From: Pycnopodia helianthoides
Lineage: Eukaryota > Echinodermata > Asteroidea > Forcipulatida > Asteriidae
NCBI GenBank assembly: GCA_032158295.1
Contig: CM063262.1
Coordinates: 2,823,394-2,887,393 of the forward strand
Reading direction: 5' to 3'
Length of the DNA stretch: 64,000 nt
The position numbers and the translations under genes are program-made. The notes under the pieces are model-generated. The model had not been told where the DNA came from. It saw only the letters and a program-made list of their open reading frames with translations, and ran no database searches. Shown piece by piece: positions 13,276-26,200 of this stretch (position 1 is the first letter of the stretch; every line of letters starts with the position of its first letter).

Positions 13276-14044
13276 TAATTTTTATTGTCTACCGACTTTG
13301 AAATTTTCAAATGTTAATGGTGTGCTTGTTCCAATCCTACTTTTTGTGTGTCTCCTGTTTTTGTTTTGTTATCATCTAGTTCGCATTCAGACAGTGATTT
13401 TAAAGTTGGTTATCGTCAGGTTTAATCCTCTAAAAATTGTCATATATTAATATTTACTTTAAATTTCTTCTTTTTTGTATTTATAGTGCATTTGTGCTGG
13501 CTGGAAATACAAACAAAATTGAACAAATAAATAAATCAATGAACAAATAAATAAATAAATGAACAAATAAAGAAAAAATAATAATAATAATAATAAATTA
13601 AAAAACAAATCAACACATTTTGGCAGGTAAAGGTTTTTACACAGACGTAAACAGTTGAATACAAGTCTACGACTACACATTTAATCACCGCTTTTAAAAT
13701 CAGGCTAAAATGTTATGAAACCAGAAAACGTGCTACATGTACTCACCAAAACAGAAAGTGACCGAATAAATGACAAAGACGACCTTGAAATATTAAACAA
13801 GTTCCTCAGTTATACTGTAGAGCTTGTTATTATTTTAGCAGATTCTCACAAAATTAATGGAAGGTGCTGTCGAACACGTATGACAATGGACCAGCTCCAT
13901 AAAATGGAGCAAATGCACAGTAGCCGCGCTCACACACGATTTAAATACAACCGGTACACTGCAGTATTTACTACATGTATGTACTCAATACTGTACATGT
14001 GTACCAGCACACTACAGATGACATTGGGCAGGGAAAAAAAATAA

Positions 14045-15760
14045 TAATAATTATACGACATGCATGGTTGATGCGAACTGTACAAAAGAATTACTTGAAT
14101 AATGATCATGCATCTATTTTATGACTACTGCAGGATGCAATTTTACATGGTACCAGTATACCGAGCTTTGCGGGCTAAATTCACTTGAAAATTTTCACAA
14201 AAACGTGTACAGTATGTACGTACACACATTTTTTGTACAAGTTTCCATGTTTTTTCTTCTAATCGTATCCATGGTACGTGTACATAAAAACGAGGTCTGA
14301 TATAATGTACAAGGACATGTACTAAATGTCGTTACATTTTTTTCTTGTACAAAAAAGGACAAACACTGTGATTGTTACAAAAACTGTAACTTTTCCTTTG
14401 TAATAAAGAGTAAAGGACACGTTCTGTACAGTATGTTGTGTAAATAAATGTAGTATACATCGTGATGTACACATACAATAGGGCACTCAGGCAATGACTA
14501 GGACCAGGGGCACATATGTAGGCAACTGCCTCTGTTGCGTCCATGAAGTGTATGTATCAGGCCTGAAAGGTGCACTCAGGGCATTGACCAGGGGCATGGA
14601 GGCAACTGCCTCTGTTGAGTCCATGAAGTACATATCAGGCCTGAAAGGTGCACTCAGGGCATTGACCAGGGGCATGGAGGCAATGCCTCTGTTGAGTCCA
14701 TGAAGTACGTATCAGGCCTGAAAGGTGCACTCAGGGCATTGACCAGGGGCATGGAGGCAACTGCCTCTGTTGAGTCCATGAAGTACGTATCAGGCCTGAA
14801 AGGTGCACTCAGGGCATTGACCAGGGGCATGGAGGCAACTGCCTCTGTTGAGTCCATGAAGTACGTATCAGGCCTGAAAGGTGCACTCAGGGCATTGACC
14901 AGGGGCATGGAGGCAACTGCCTCTGTTGAGTCCATGAAGTACGTACATGTAGTATCAGGCCTGAAAGGTGCACTCAGGGCATTGACCAGGGGCATGGAGG
15001 CAACTGCCTCTGTTGAGTCCATGAAGTACGTATCAGGCCTGAAAGGTGCACTCAGGGCATTGACCAGGGGCATGGAGGCAACTGCCTCTGTTGAGTCCAT
15101 GAAGTACGTACATGTAAGTATCAGGCCTGAAAGGGGCACCAGGCATAAACCAGGGGCATGGAGGCAACTGCCTCTGTTGAGTCCATGAAGTACGTACATG
15201 TACAGTAAGTATCAGGCCTGAAAGGTGCACTCAGGGCATTGACCAGGGGCATGGAGGCTATTGCCTCTGTTGCCCCCATGAAGTATTGTATCAGGCACAC
15301 GATATGTGAGGCAGAGTCAAAACTAAAACACCAGTTACAGGCCCGGAGTTTCATGTTTTGAGAGGGCAAGGCCATTTTCACATTGCAAAGGGCACTTCCA
15401 CTGGAAAATCTTAAAGTCTAGGGGAAACTTTTGAAGGGGCACCAAGGCCAAGTCCAGGATAACAGAGGCCATGGCCTCTGTGGCCTCTGCGTAATTCCAG
15501 GCCTGAGTTTAAAATCCCCGCCCTCATCCTTTTTTTAAAGTCCATTCCCTTTTCTTGCTTACTTTTTTGTCTTCTCATTTTCGTCCCCCAAAAGACTTTA
15601 CTGTTCATTTACACTTCAGTATGTTGGCACCCTTCTTTCTAGGATTGATTTAATTTACCCATATTTTAGAATTCTCAGTTCTACAAAGCCAGCATATTTT
15701 CAGTCAGGCTCTTTCTTCCCTGAAAGAAATTAATTTTAGAAAATAAAAAAGTCCTCACTC
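14045..15760. repeat. segmental tandem duplication, copy 1
   Basis: Sequence from ataattatacgacatgcatg through the minisatellite to ctgaaagaaattaat and gtcctcac recurs almost unchanged at 15831-17364. The copies differ mainly in minisatellite repeat number and a few small indels, so the duplication is recent. A SINE B fragment separates them. Confidence 0.9.
14530..15290. repeat. 78-bp minisatellite, about 9 units
   Basis: The unit contains caggcctgaaaggtgcactc and gaggcaactgcctctgttg. Successive ATCAGGCCTG positions are 78 bp apart (14711, 14789, 14867), with a 9-bp insertion in some units. Because 78 is divisible by three, both strands show long open frames (162 and 181 codons); these are repeat artefacts. 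Confidence 0.92.
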
Positions 15761-15766
15761 CTTGAC

Positions 15767-15830
15767 CGGGACTCGAACTCACATTGCTGCTGATCAGAAA
15801 CACCAGAGCTTGAGTCCAGAGCTCAGAGGA
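15767..15830 (-). repeat. SINE B fragment at the duplication junction
   Basis: Nearly identical to the middle of the SINE at 10.74-10.80 kb. It sits exactly between the two segmental copies. Confidence 0.6.
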
Positions 15831-17364
15831 ATAATTATACGACATGCATGGTTGATGCGAACTGTACAAAAGAATTACTTGAATAATGATCATGCATCTA
15901 TTTTATGACTACTGCAGGATGCAATTTTACATGGTACCAGTATACCGAGCTTTGCGGGCTAAATTCACTTGAAAATTTTCACAAAAAACGTGTACAGTAC
16001 ATGTATGTACGTACACACATTTTTGTACAAGTTTCCATGTTTTTTCTTCTAATCGTATCCATGGTACGTGTACATAAAAACCAGGTCTGATATAATGTAC
16101 AGGTACATGTACTAAATGTCGTTGCATTTTTTTCTTGTACAAAAAGGACAAACACTGTAATTGTTACAAAAACTGTAACTTTTCCTTTGTAATAAAGAGT
16201 AAAGGACACGTTCTGTACAGTATGTTGTGTAAATAAATGTAGTATACATCGTGATGTACACATACAATAGGGCACTCAGGCAATGACTAGGACCAGGGCA
16301 CTTATGTAGGCAACTGCCTCTGTTGAGTCCATGAAGTGTATGTATCAGGCCTGAAAGGTGCACTCAGGGCATTGACCAGGGGCATGGAGGCAACTGCCTC
16401 TGTTGAGTCCATGAAGTACGTATCAGGCCTGAAAGGTGCACTCAGGGCATTGACCAGGGGCATGGAGGCAACTGCCTCTGTTGAGTCCATGAAGTACGTA
16501 TCAGGCCTGAAAGGTGCACTCAGGCATTGACCAGGGCATGGAGGCAACTGCCTCTGTTGAGTCCATGAAGTACGTATCAGGCCTGAAAGGTGCACTCAGG
16601 GCATTGACCAGGGGCATGGAGGCAACTGCCTCTGTTGAGTCCATGAAGTACGTATCAGGCCTGAAAGGTGCACTCAGGGCAGTGACCAGGGCATGGAGGC
16701 AACTGCCTCTGTTGAGTCCATGAAGTACGTATCAGGCCTGAAAGGTGCACTCAGGGCATTGACCAGGGGCATGGAGGCAACTGCCTCTGTTGAGTCCATG
16801 AAGTACGTACATGTAAGTATCAGGCCTGAAAGGGGCACCAGGGCATAAACCAGGGGCATGGAGGCTATTGCCTCTGTTGCCCCCCATGAAGTAATGTATC
16901 AGGCACACGATATGTGAGGCAGAGTCAAAACTAAAACACCAGTTGCAGGCCCGGAGTTTTGAGAGGGCAAGGCCATTTTCACATTGCAAAGGGCACTTCC
17001 ACTGGAAAACCTTAAAGTCTAGGGGAAACTTTTGAAGGGGCACTTAAGGCCAAGTCCAGGATAACAGAGGCCATGGCCTCTGTGGCCTCTGCGTAATTCC
17101 AGGCCTGAGTTTAAAATCCCCGCCCTCATCCTTTTTTTAAAGTCCATTCCCTTTTCTTGCTTACTTTTTTGTCTTCTCATTTTCGTCCCCCAAAAGACTT
17201 TACTGTTCATTTACACTTCAGTATGTTGGCACCCTTCTTTCTAGGATTGATTTAATTTACCCATATTTTAGAATTCTCAGTTCTACAAAGCCAGCATATT
17301 TTCAGTCAGGCTCTTTCTTCCCTGAAAGAAATTAATAGAATATAGAAAATAAAAAGTCCTCACA
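15831..17364. repeat. segmental tandem duplication, copy 2
   Basis: Second copy of 14045-15760. It carries 7 minisatellite units instead of about 9, and several units have 1-2-bp losses that would break any reading frame. Confidence 0.9.
16315..16880. repeat. 78-bp minisatellite, about 7 units
   Basis: Same unit as at 14530-15290. Frame-breaking losses (for example caggcattgaccagggcatg near 16521) argue against coding use. Confidence 0.9.
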
Positions 17365-17389
17365 CCTCTGAAAAAAAAAAAAACCCAGG

Positions 17390-19030
17390 ATGATCAACTG
17401 ACGTATTTTTTTTACTCGGCGGAAACGTGCAGTACTGTGTGATTGCCCACAATTAGTCCCTCTTTTGTTTGCATGGTTCTGCCCAGGATTTCTTTAGTGG
17501 TGGAAAAATGTTTCCCTGGAAACATGGTAGATCATATAAATAGACCCAAATCAAAGAAGTACTCAAAATTCATGGCTTCGGATACCATTTTTACTGGTAA
17601 ATACCCAATTTTACATTTCGTTGAAAACCTTTGAAAGGAAATCGTAAGTGTAACTTAAAAATTTGGAAAATGTGGGGTGGTCAGAAACAGAGAAAATTCT
17701 GCCAGTGGTGGTTGGGGAACCCTGAGTGCCGGGCCGGTTTTCCGGCACCGACCACTGTGGGCAGAACCCTGTGTTTGTCATTCAACTTTTTGGCAATAGC
17801 TCCAATTGGTTTTTGTACATTGTTCAACTGGGGACTTTCTTCCAACCGGGGACTCCACAAACTGTGCAAGTCTCATGCGTATTCCAACATTTTGGGGACC
17901 ACTTTGGTATTGCTTTAGCGTGGGAAAGAAACAAACTTGCCCAATTAAACGGGTTCCATGTTCGAACACACACCAGACTTGCACAGTCTACATGTACATT
18001 GCCCTAGAGCTACAATGTATTGTTGTTATATTGTAGGTCTACGGATTTTATGTGTTCATACGATGCACATGACATTGACATGGTATTATCAGCAGGGAGT
18101 GGGGACAACAAAACAAGGCCATCGCGATCGTCTGTGCCCATAATGTCCATTGCGTAATTTCAGAGACTTGCTAGGAACTGTCCTTCAGTCACTCCGATAA
18201 GGTCTGTGGTTCAAACTCGGGAATATTCGTCACAGATTTTGAGAAAGAAAACCCTCGATCGAATAAACAAATGCAACAATTATCAATGTACTTAAAAATA
18301 CAACAACGGCACTTTCCTTTGGAGTGACGCATTGTCAGTTGATGTTTAGTGCTCACCATACAAAAGTGTACATGTAGGTCACTTGACTTGGAGAGCGCAA
18401 TCGGTCTATTGATATTGGTGTCAAGCTTTTAAAAGGCTGATCAATGACAAGGTTGAGGGCAAACTCTGAACCACTGTCAGGGAAGAAAATCAGAAATTTA
18501 CAAAAATACAAAGCATACAATCATTGATAAAGTTAGGACGGTACCTTGGTGGTTATATGCAGAAAGGTTGATCATGGAAGATGCAGGTCTGTCTGTACAA
18601 ACTGTCTAACAGGAACTCAATGCATATATGCACAACACCCCGTTGAGTGTATCACTGCCAAAGCAGACTGGATTTTTGAATGATCATTGTTAATACACGC
18701 CAAACAACTTTTTAATACTCTTTTCATCTGGGAGGCTCTCCTTTTTTAATAAGGTGAGGGCTTGGTTACAGACTATTGTCTACCTGAAGGCATTGGCCAG
18801 GCTATCCCATAAGTGCACTCTTATTGTACAGTACTCATTTGTAGCTTTTTTTCAGAGGCTAGCCTGCAGGCATGGCAGACAGGGCACTTCACTCTATCCC
18901 ACTGCCCAGTGTGTTTCAATCATCTGCACAGATTCACTGTTCCATAACTTGGTTTCTCTTTGTCATGGACTGTTATGTTTACTGTTGGTATGATTTATTT
19001 GCATTATTTGCAATATAAATTAAATGTAGC
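17390..19030. other. non-coding region
   Basis: Sequence at 17460-17790 is an inverted copy of 5825-6190, containing cggcaccgaccactgtgggc. No exon-like sequence seen. Confidence 0.5.
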
Positions 19031-19037
19031 ATCTAGC

Positions 19038-19330
19038 GAGCTGTGGCCAGGCAGTCAAGCACAATGGATTCAATCACTCAATGTCTGTTTTTTTTCTGAT
19101 CAGCAGATTGTGGGTTCAGGTCCTGCTCTAGTCTACATCTCTATGCCTACATCCTTATGGACTGTGAAGGGGGTAACCCTGTTTTAGCCCCAGGAGTACA
19201 TAGGTGGCAACGTGCCTCTGGTGTCAGTTGATTTGGGTCAACAGCCCAAATCAGTTACATTGTAAGTGTAGCCCTCACCTTGAGCGGCCGTTCGGCCTTG
19301 TGAGTTAGGCGATATCAAATAAAAAATATA
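19038..19330 (+). repeat. tRNA-derived SINE, family B (diverged)
   Basis: GAGCTGTGGCCAGGCAGTCAAG head and GGGTTCAGGTCCTGCTC B-box. A further fragment with gtgtccttgagtaagacac follows at about 19340-19420. Confidence 0.5.
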
Positions 19331-19434
19331 TAAAAAAGTCTTAAGACACGAATGTGTCCTTGAGTAAGACACTAAATTCTCTGAGGGGTGAATGGTGTGA
19401 GGGGCAAGGAGAGGGTTCTTGTGGTTGATTTAGC

Positions 19435-22240
19435 TTGGTCATATTGGTGCACGCTCGTCCTGCTTTCGGCGATACCAGGAAGAAAGACCACCACGCCGTA
19501 AACAGAGTCTTCAGTTTCCTTTCCTACTGGCAGTTGATGCTTTTTCAATACAGAGATCTTGAACTGTCAACTCTGAACTTGGTTTCACGGCATCTACAAT
19601 GTAGACCGAAATCTTCACGCCAGCTGACCTGCCATTTGTATTTTGGTATAATTACTCAATGGCTAAACGCAGTTGTACAAGCCATTATACATTACATGTG
19701 CGGAACCATTTACAGAAAAATTCAAAGACTTTATTGCTTACGAAGGCAGTTTAGCAAATACGTAATATACAATATCGATGACATTTTAAGAGCATCGTCA
19801 TGTTATTTCAATACTTTCAAAACAAACATCGATATTGACCTCTTTTTCGTATCGGGACGATGTTATCATCGTGATATCGTCCATGGCTAGCTTCTATTAA
19901 GCAGCACAGGCTGCCTGGACCTCCCACAGAGCTTAGACAAATTGAGCAATGAAATGAATAAAGCCTAGTAACCTAGATAATAATGCTCATGCAGAAGGAG
20001 AGTCCCAATTCGACAAATGCACTGCACTGCATGTATGCATCAGGTATTGTATTATTGTCAGGGCTCAAATTTTACACAGAACAGTGATTTTAAAAGCATT
20101 GGGCCGCCACACTCATGACCGGACAATTCCTGCGGTCGGCAGTTTAGTAATTTTCAGTTCAGTAACAACACCTCACTGTGTAATATCTGGAACAGAAACA
20201 AATTTATATTCAAATGTTGACTTTAAGTCTGATACCTTTCAATTCTATGGTCATAAAATTAGACAAATTAGGTTAATCTTACTACATTATTTAAGTGCTT
20301 GTTTTTAGGAATGTTAGTTAAATGCATGATGTTAAAATGTGTGAGGAAGTTTTTTCCCCATTTTGATTCTGGTCTTGTAATTTTAATTTCTGGTCCAGTA
20401 AACATTTTGAGATGTACCTGTACAGTACAAGTCCTGGATTTTTCCCCCAAAATTTGAGCCCTCATTATTATTGCGTGGCGTCGATGGACTGGAACCACCA
20501 ACTACATGTAGCATTTAAAGCTTTAAGACCTCACAGGTCTGACACTTCACAGAGGCAATGGAGGTAATTTGCCTCTGTCGCCCCTGGTCATTGCCTTAGT
20601 GCCCATTGAAATGTTCCAATAGAAACTTACAATTTCCTCATAGGCGCCCTATAGGAGAAAACGCTGTCCTTGCCCTGTTATTTTATGAAGCATCAGTCCT
20701 GACCTCATGATGATGGTTCTCCAAAAAGTAAAGTCTATCAGTAAATGCAAGACAGCTTTGAACAGCAAAGTGTAACACAAGCGTCTCATAGGCCCAGTTG
20801 CTGGAACAGGGTTTCTAAAAACTTAACCCCCCGTCATCAAAGTCAAAATGCAGAATACGCCAACACCTACTAGCTCTGGAAGACACAGCTACGGCTAGGG
20901 TGTTGAGGGTCACGCTCGATTGATTCACCGACACAAGCAATAAGCCTACCATTGTGAGTGAGGGCGCTATACCGGTTGACAAGGCTTTTTTTATATTTTT
21001 ACATTTTGTAATAGGACTATCTGTCCAAACAGCTGGAATTCCTGTAGAACACACAAACGCTGTTACAGTGTTTGAGCCTAACAACGGGGAAATCCGTAGG
21101 TAAACAAGTTAGTGTCTTCCTTTTATACTCTCATTTCTATTGATATGATAATGGAAATATGGGAAAATATATTACACCAAAGAGAAATATGCGCTCTGTC
21201 CGCAAGTATACAAAACGTTTGTTGTGATATTGTTTTCTTGCAAGGCAGTAAATAATGGACGTTTATTGTATAATGCAGTAAGTGCTACCATAGAAAGGAC
21301 CATCCATGATCCTTTCTCTATATGGTGCTACATGGGCTTAGGCAGGAACAGAGTTTCTGTAATGTGACCAATCAGGCGGATACAAAAAAAAACTTCATCA
21401 AAGTCAAAACGCAGAATACCCCGCAGCTAGCTCTAGTAGAAGACACACCCCTAGGCTATTGAGGGTCACGCTTGATTGATTCACCGGTACAAGCAAGCCC
21501 AATAAGCCTACCATTCTAATGAGAGCAAGTTGTGGGATATTCTGTAAATACTATACAGTACTCCCTCTCTCGACGGAAAACAAAATAGATAAATAATTAT
21601 CAATCATACATGTGTACACAACATTTCAAAATGCAAATAGATTTAGGTTTAGAAAGACTTTGAACCGTCGAGACCGTTGCCAAGATAAGACTAGGACTGG
21701 AGTAAGGTTCACACTAGTTCCGATATTTAACATTTCTTAAGCATCAAAGTTTTTATAACATTACTTATAAATCAATATTATATTATTAATTAAAAGCGTA
21801 CATGTCATAATTTTCATAATATGTACATTTTTTCGTTCATTTGTTTTCTTCGTGTAAAAATGCACTTTGATAATTTTTATGTACATAATGTAAAGGGTGC
21901 AAACACTACTCACTAGATTGCATAAATAAATAAAAAAAATATTAAACCAGCTACATGTAACTTGTAAGAATGTACTAATTAGGCAGAGAGGAAAACTTGA
22001 ACGTTAACTTTATAACTAAGTTGAAGTTTTAAATGTTCAAAGCAAACTTTAATTTAAATGAACAGGCTTTTGAATCTAATGATGGGGATTTGAGGCATGC
22101 AATGGCATGGTCAATGGTGAGGTATATTATTGAATGTGTATTCAGTTTGCGGTAACACCATATGTGTATATGCCCTGTTGATTATCGTTCTTTGAAGCTT
22201 TTGATTGATTAGTAATATTTTTTATAGATATTTATTTTAA
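19435..22240. other. no recognised gene; local duplication
   Basis: A 151-codon open frame at 19435-19890 (+) has no recognisable domain. Two diverged copies of a segment containing gggtcacgctcgattgattc lie at about 20815-20965 and 21390-21530. A single diverged minisatellite-like unit (gaggcaatggaggtaatttg) is at about 20550. Exons of the minus-strand gene starting at 22805 may lie here but none could be identified. Confidence 0.4.
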
Positions 22241-22281
22241 GTCATGACTACTTAAAAACAATTTTGTTTAGCATGCCATAC

Positions 22282-22805
22282 CTTTCTTCCTCGTCCTTCT
22301 TTTCGCCAACTACAACAACAACTGGTGGGCTTCCAGAACTTCTGTTCCCAACACTAGTCAAAGATTGTTCAGATCCACTCTGGGACGGCAATGATGACCC
22401 GGACAAGGAGTCAACTCGACGTTCCGGTGACACTGTTTCCCGCCGGCCTTGCACGGCGACAGGACCAGCTGTTTCCGGTGACCGCAGTTGACCAGCTGGA
22501 GTGGATGCTGGAGCAGAGCTTGAACAGGAAATCTCGCCGCTTGTCAGCACCGAAGCTGCCTCTTCTCCATGGTCCAATGCATTTCCAGAAACCGGTGAAG
22601 TCGCCACGTTATCCGAGTTTGCTGGAAATTGACCGGCTGCAGGGCCAGGGTCAGAGGCTGTTGGACTCGGAAGTTCGTTGGGGCTTGTTGAAGTTTGCGA
22701 CCCGGCTGGACTGCCACTGCTCGCCCGGCGATCTTTGCTGCTGAGTTTCTGAGCAAAATCGAGGAGTGTGCCTGTATTAAATGATCTGTGCTGTTTCTGT
22801 GCCAT
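22282..22805 (-). CDS. first coding exon of an unrecognised Ser/Pro-rich protein
   Basis: An ATG-led exon encodes about 174 residues and ends at a good splice donor (GAAAG|GTATGG) in phase 2. The start is MAQKQHRSFNTGTLLDFAQK; the rest is rich in Ser, Pro, Gly and Thr with a run of five valines, and looks disordered apart from the N-terminal helix-like segment. It is more GC-rich than its surroundings, which supports coding or CpG-rich promoter sequence. It is divergent from IFT46, whose ATG is about 390 bp away, so the two probably share a bidirectional promoter. No later exon could be assigned, and no function is proposed. Confidence 0.65.
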
Positions 22806-23193
22806 CTTTCAGACAGTGTTTGTATTAGTTCGGGCGAGGAGATTATTGACAGTCCAAAGATCATCGTATTGTCACATACACCATGCACTGACGACGACGT
22901 CTGCAATGTGCTCCTTGCTGCCTGTTTTCATTGCTAGCTGTCAGTCGGCCACCGTCGCTATCTCTCTACACGTTACAGCACTGGTTACCAGCGAATGAGC
23001 AATACAAAGTACCAGTGATAACATTTCAAATCCCGGAGATTCTCTACGTATGTCTACGAAATATCGCGAGATTATGTCGGATAGTCTGGTTACTGTACTT
23101 GTTTCCAAATTATTACGATGTATTTACATGTTGGCCTTTTTAATTTATCACCCGGATAACTGACTATATTATTTTCAGTAAAACATTCCTCTG
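22806..23193. promoter_or_regulatory. putative bidirectional promoter between the unrecognised gene and IFT46
   Basis: The interval separates two divergent coding starts. It ends at a splice acceptor (ATTTTCAG at 23171-23178) just upstream of the IFT46 ATG, so IFT46 probably has a 5' non-coding exon in here. No TATA box is evident. Confidence 0.45.
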
Positions 23194-23226
23194 ATGGCGG
23201 ATGACTCCGACGAAGAAAGACGAGGT
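23194..23226 (+). CDS. IFT46: IFT46 coding exon 1
   Basis: Encodes MADDSDEERRG and ends at GGT|GTAAGTG in phase 0. The ATG lies 15 bases after a splice acceptor, so translation starts in the second transcribed exon. Confidence 0.75.
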
Positions 23227-26200
23227 GTAAGTGTTCTTTTCACTTTTTATTCGGACATTTTAAAAACAAATCTCGTCTCGTGATTATTTCAAATTTCGAG
23301 ATTCTTGTGGACATTTTATTTGGTTGTTTAGGACAACATTTTAGTAAAAAAATGTCCCATTGCTAATCAGCACGATCAGCAGTGGATGTTTGTTGTTGCT
23401 AGGATTTTGTACACAAACTATGCAAACTGAGACAAGTGCACATTGAACAGTGATAAAATAAGACTTTAATTAAGATAAGAACACCAATGTATGAAAATAC
23501 TTATACCCACTTTTGACCGTTTTAATTGTCAGATTGGCTGTGTTATTTGCTGGGGAAAAGCCCCCTCCACTGACTGTAGTAAACTAAAAAGTACTGATGA
23601 TATTGATAATCAATCTGTCTGGGGGCTGAGTCAGTTAGTGTAATTTTTAAAATTTGTGAAAATAGTAAACACTTTTATAGAAAATCAGATTCATAGTTTT
23701 GCTGGTTTCATAGTTTTGTACTTTTGTTGTTTTAGTTGTATTATACTAAAAGACCTAATTAGGCTATGAGTGAAAAAGTTGCAGTCAGATTCAGCATCCT
23801 TTCTTATATTTATTTGTATAAATAGCAGTTTGACAGTTTTTTCACTGTTACTGTTAGTCTATATTTTATAATTAAAAGTTACTTGTTATAACTTATATAA
23901 ATTATATCATGTGTATTAGTCTTATAATGATGCTTTTTAACACTGAACGAGCCAGTCAGACCACTTGGACAGAACTTTTATCTATAGGAGTATAGGCCTT
24001 CAGGCGTGTTTCACTAGCTTTTTGCCAGCGGACCTAGCCTGGTTCATCCAATGTGCAAATTGCTAAAGCCAAGCAAATTTCACAATTGGAAAACAGCGTG
24101 TACTATGGTCAAGAGATTTCCTAAGACGGTACGATGTTTGAGAGAGGGTGATTTCATGATTAGATTAATATGAGCTCCGGAATGTACAATGGTGCTAAAC
24201 CATGAATGGCTTCATAAGTTATTATGATTTGATTTCTTTGGATTGTTTTTTTTCCTTCTTTCTTCAGACAACACTTGTGACGAACCAACCTTATGATGAG
24301 TCATTAGAAATACGGACGCTGAGGAAGTTGCATCTCAGTATACGCCAAGCCCCAGACAACCTGGTACTCTCCCAGGTAGAGTCACCGCGTCTTTCACCCT
24401 GTCTGCCACCCTGTCTGCCACCCTGTCTGTCACCCTCTCTGTCACCCTGTCTGTCACCCTGTCTGTCACCTTGTATGTTACTGTGTATGGCCTGACCCTG
24501 ACAATCTTGGTTCAATTTCATCAAGCGAGCGTAAAGGAAAACAGTTGTTGGAAGCAATTAGTTACAAAATGAAGTATTATGGATTGCTAAAAATTGCATA
24601 AAAACAAAGCTTTTCAGTAGTAATTATTTTCTGCTCAACAGCTTTATGAAACAAACCTAGTTGCTAGTAAGCGCACAAATTTGCTTTTCCGCTGAACAAA
24701 ATTTGTGTTTAGCTGGGAAAGTTTAAGAGCCAAAGTGACAACAATCTTTAAAAGTCAATCTTTAGTGGGCATGCACTTTAAGCAATGTCTCTTCTCATTT
24801 GCTTTCACTGTATCCTCCCATGCTATCTTTTCAGCTCGTGGGAGTAGTCTGCACACCAGTGGCAAGAGAGGGAATTCCCCACCAGGTTCGATGGAGGACA
24901 ACAGCGATGATGATTTCGAGCAAGGTCCCATGGAGACAAAGGTAATAATAGTAATAATAATGACAATACATTTTCAAATCGCCAAATCTATTTTTGTAAA
25001 ATGTTTAAGCCCCTTCACAAAAGGCATAAAAAGGTACATAAAAAGCACAAATATGATTTACATTAAAGCATAAAAAGGTACAAAGGTACCACATTTTGCC
25101 TTGAATGTTACCTAGCTCATACACGTGTCATACGGGCACTTTTTACAAAGATTCATCACATTCACCGGGATATCAGAAATCTAGTAGCCAGAAAGATTTT
25201 TGTAACTTGTTATTAATTTGTTTTGACATTCATTTTTTGATAAAACCAAATAAAGTCACCAGAAGTATTCAGAGAACCTGATTTTGACGTTCATTTTTTA
25301 TAAAAATTAATCAAGTCACCAGAATGCGTAAACTTATTTTTGAGTGTGTGAACGTGACCAATACACCAGTTGTGATGGCTACCATTAAATCATCAGAAAG
25401 ATACATTTATGACAAGACATGTTTAAAATCTGGGCTACTAAAACTTCCTGGGGGCAAAATAAAATGCACAGTTTACTGGCCCAGTGGGCTACTTTTTTAC
25501 AAAAAGCTTAAGTGCAAGGCCTGTAGGCGTACCCGCTTCTCTCAGTTTTCAACAAGATAAAACAACTCCTGCCCCTGCGTTCCAGCCACCCAACCAACAC
25601 GCCCTCGTTTCTGAACCATTCACCTTCTCCACTCACCTTGGAGGCTTTGAGATGTTAGGTGATGGCTTGCTGGTATCGGACCCTGTTTAAAGCCATTTTT
25701 TCCCCCTTGTAAGGTTTGCTGCCACCTAGCATCTCAAAGGCCCCAACTCGTGCATTGATTGTCTTGTTTCCAAACTCATTCAACCCCCATGCACATTATT
25801 TTTGTTTGTTTCCATTTTGTCTTGATTTTTGTAGGCCATGGACGGACCCTTACAGGTAAATTTCGCCCACAAATAACTTCAAGGCTTTAAACTTCTCATC
25901 TTTTTTTTGTCAATTACCCATTGTAGATGTTCTCTGGTAGTTTTAATATGTGGCTTTTGTCCGAATCTGTTGTGTTTTTTCTCAATTTAAAAAAAATAAA
26001 ATATACATTGCTGCGCTTGGACTGTTGAAATTATAATTCGTGTATGCAGGTTAAGGCCAGTGATTTAGGTAGTTTGGGTTTTAGCTAGGCCCTGAAAAAC
26101 ATATCACATTTTGCTCACAAGCGTAGGAACCCTTTTCCAAGATGGCCGCTTTTCTGTTTGGAAATTAGCACTCTTGTTGTGGTGTTTTTTATTTGTGGCG

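Noticed and set aside
14654..15199. Long open frames on both strands in the minisatellite
   Set aside because: The 78-bp unit is a multiple of three and lacks stops, so openness is automatic. Duplicate copies have frame-breaking indels and there is no splice or start context.
19435..19890. 151-codon open frame
   Set aside because: No domain, no splice-site support, and composition similar to flanking non-coding DNA.
24376..24495. Cys/Pro-rich PCLPPCLSP extension of IFT46 exon 2
   Set aside because: It is the intronic 12-bp tandem repeat read past a good GTAGAG donor.
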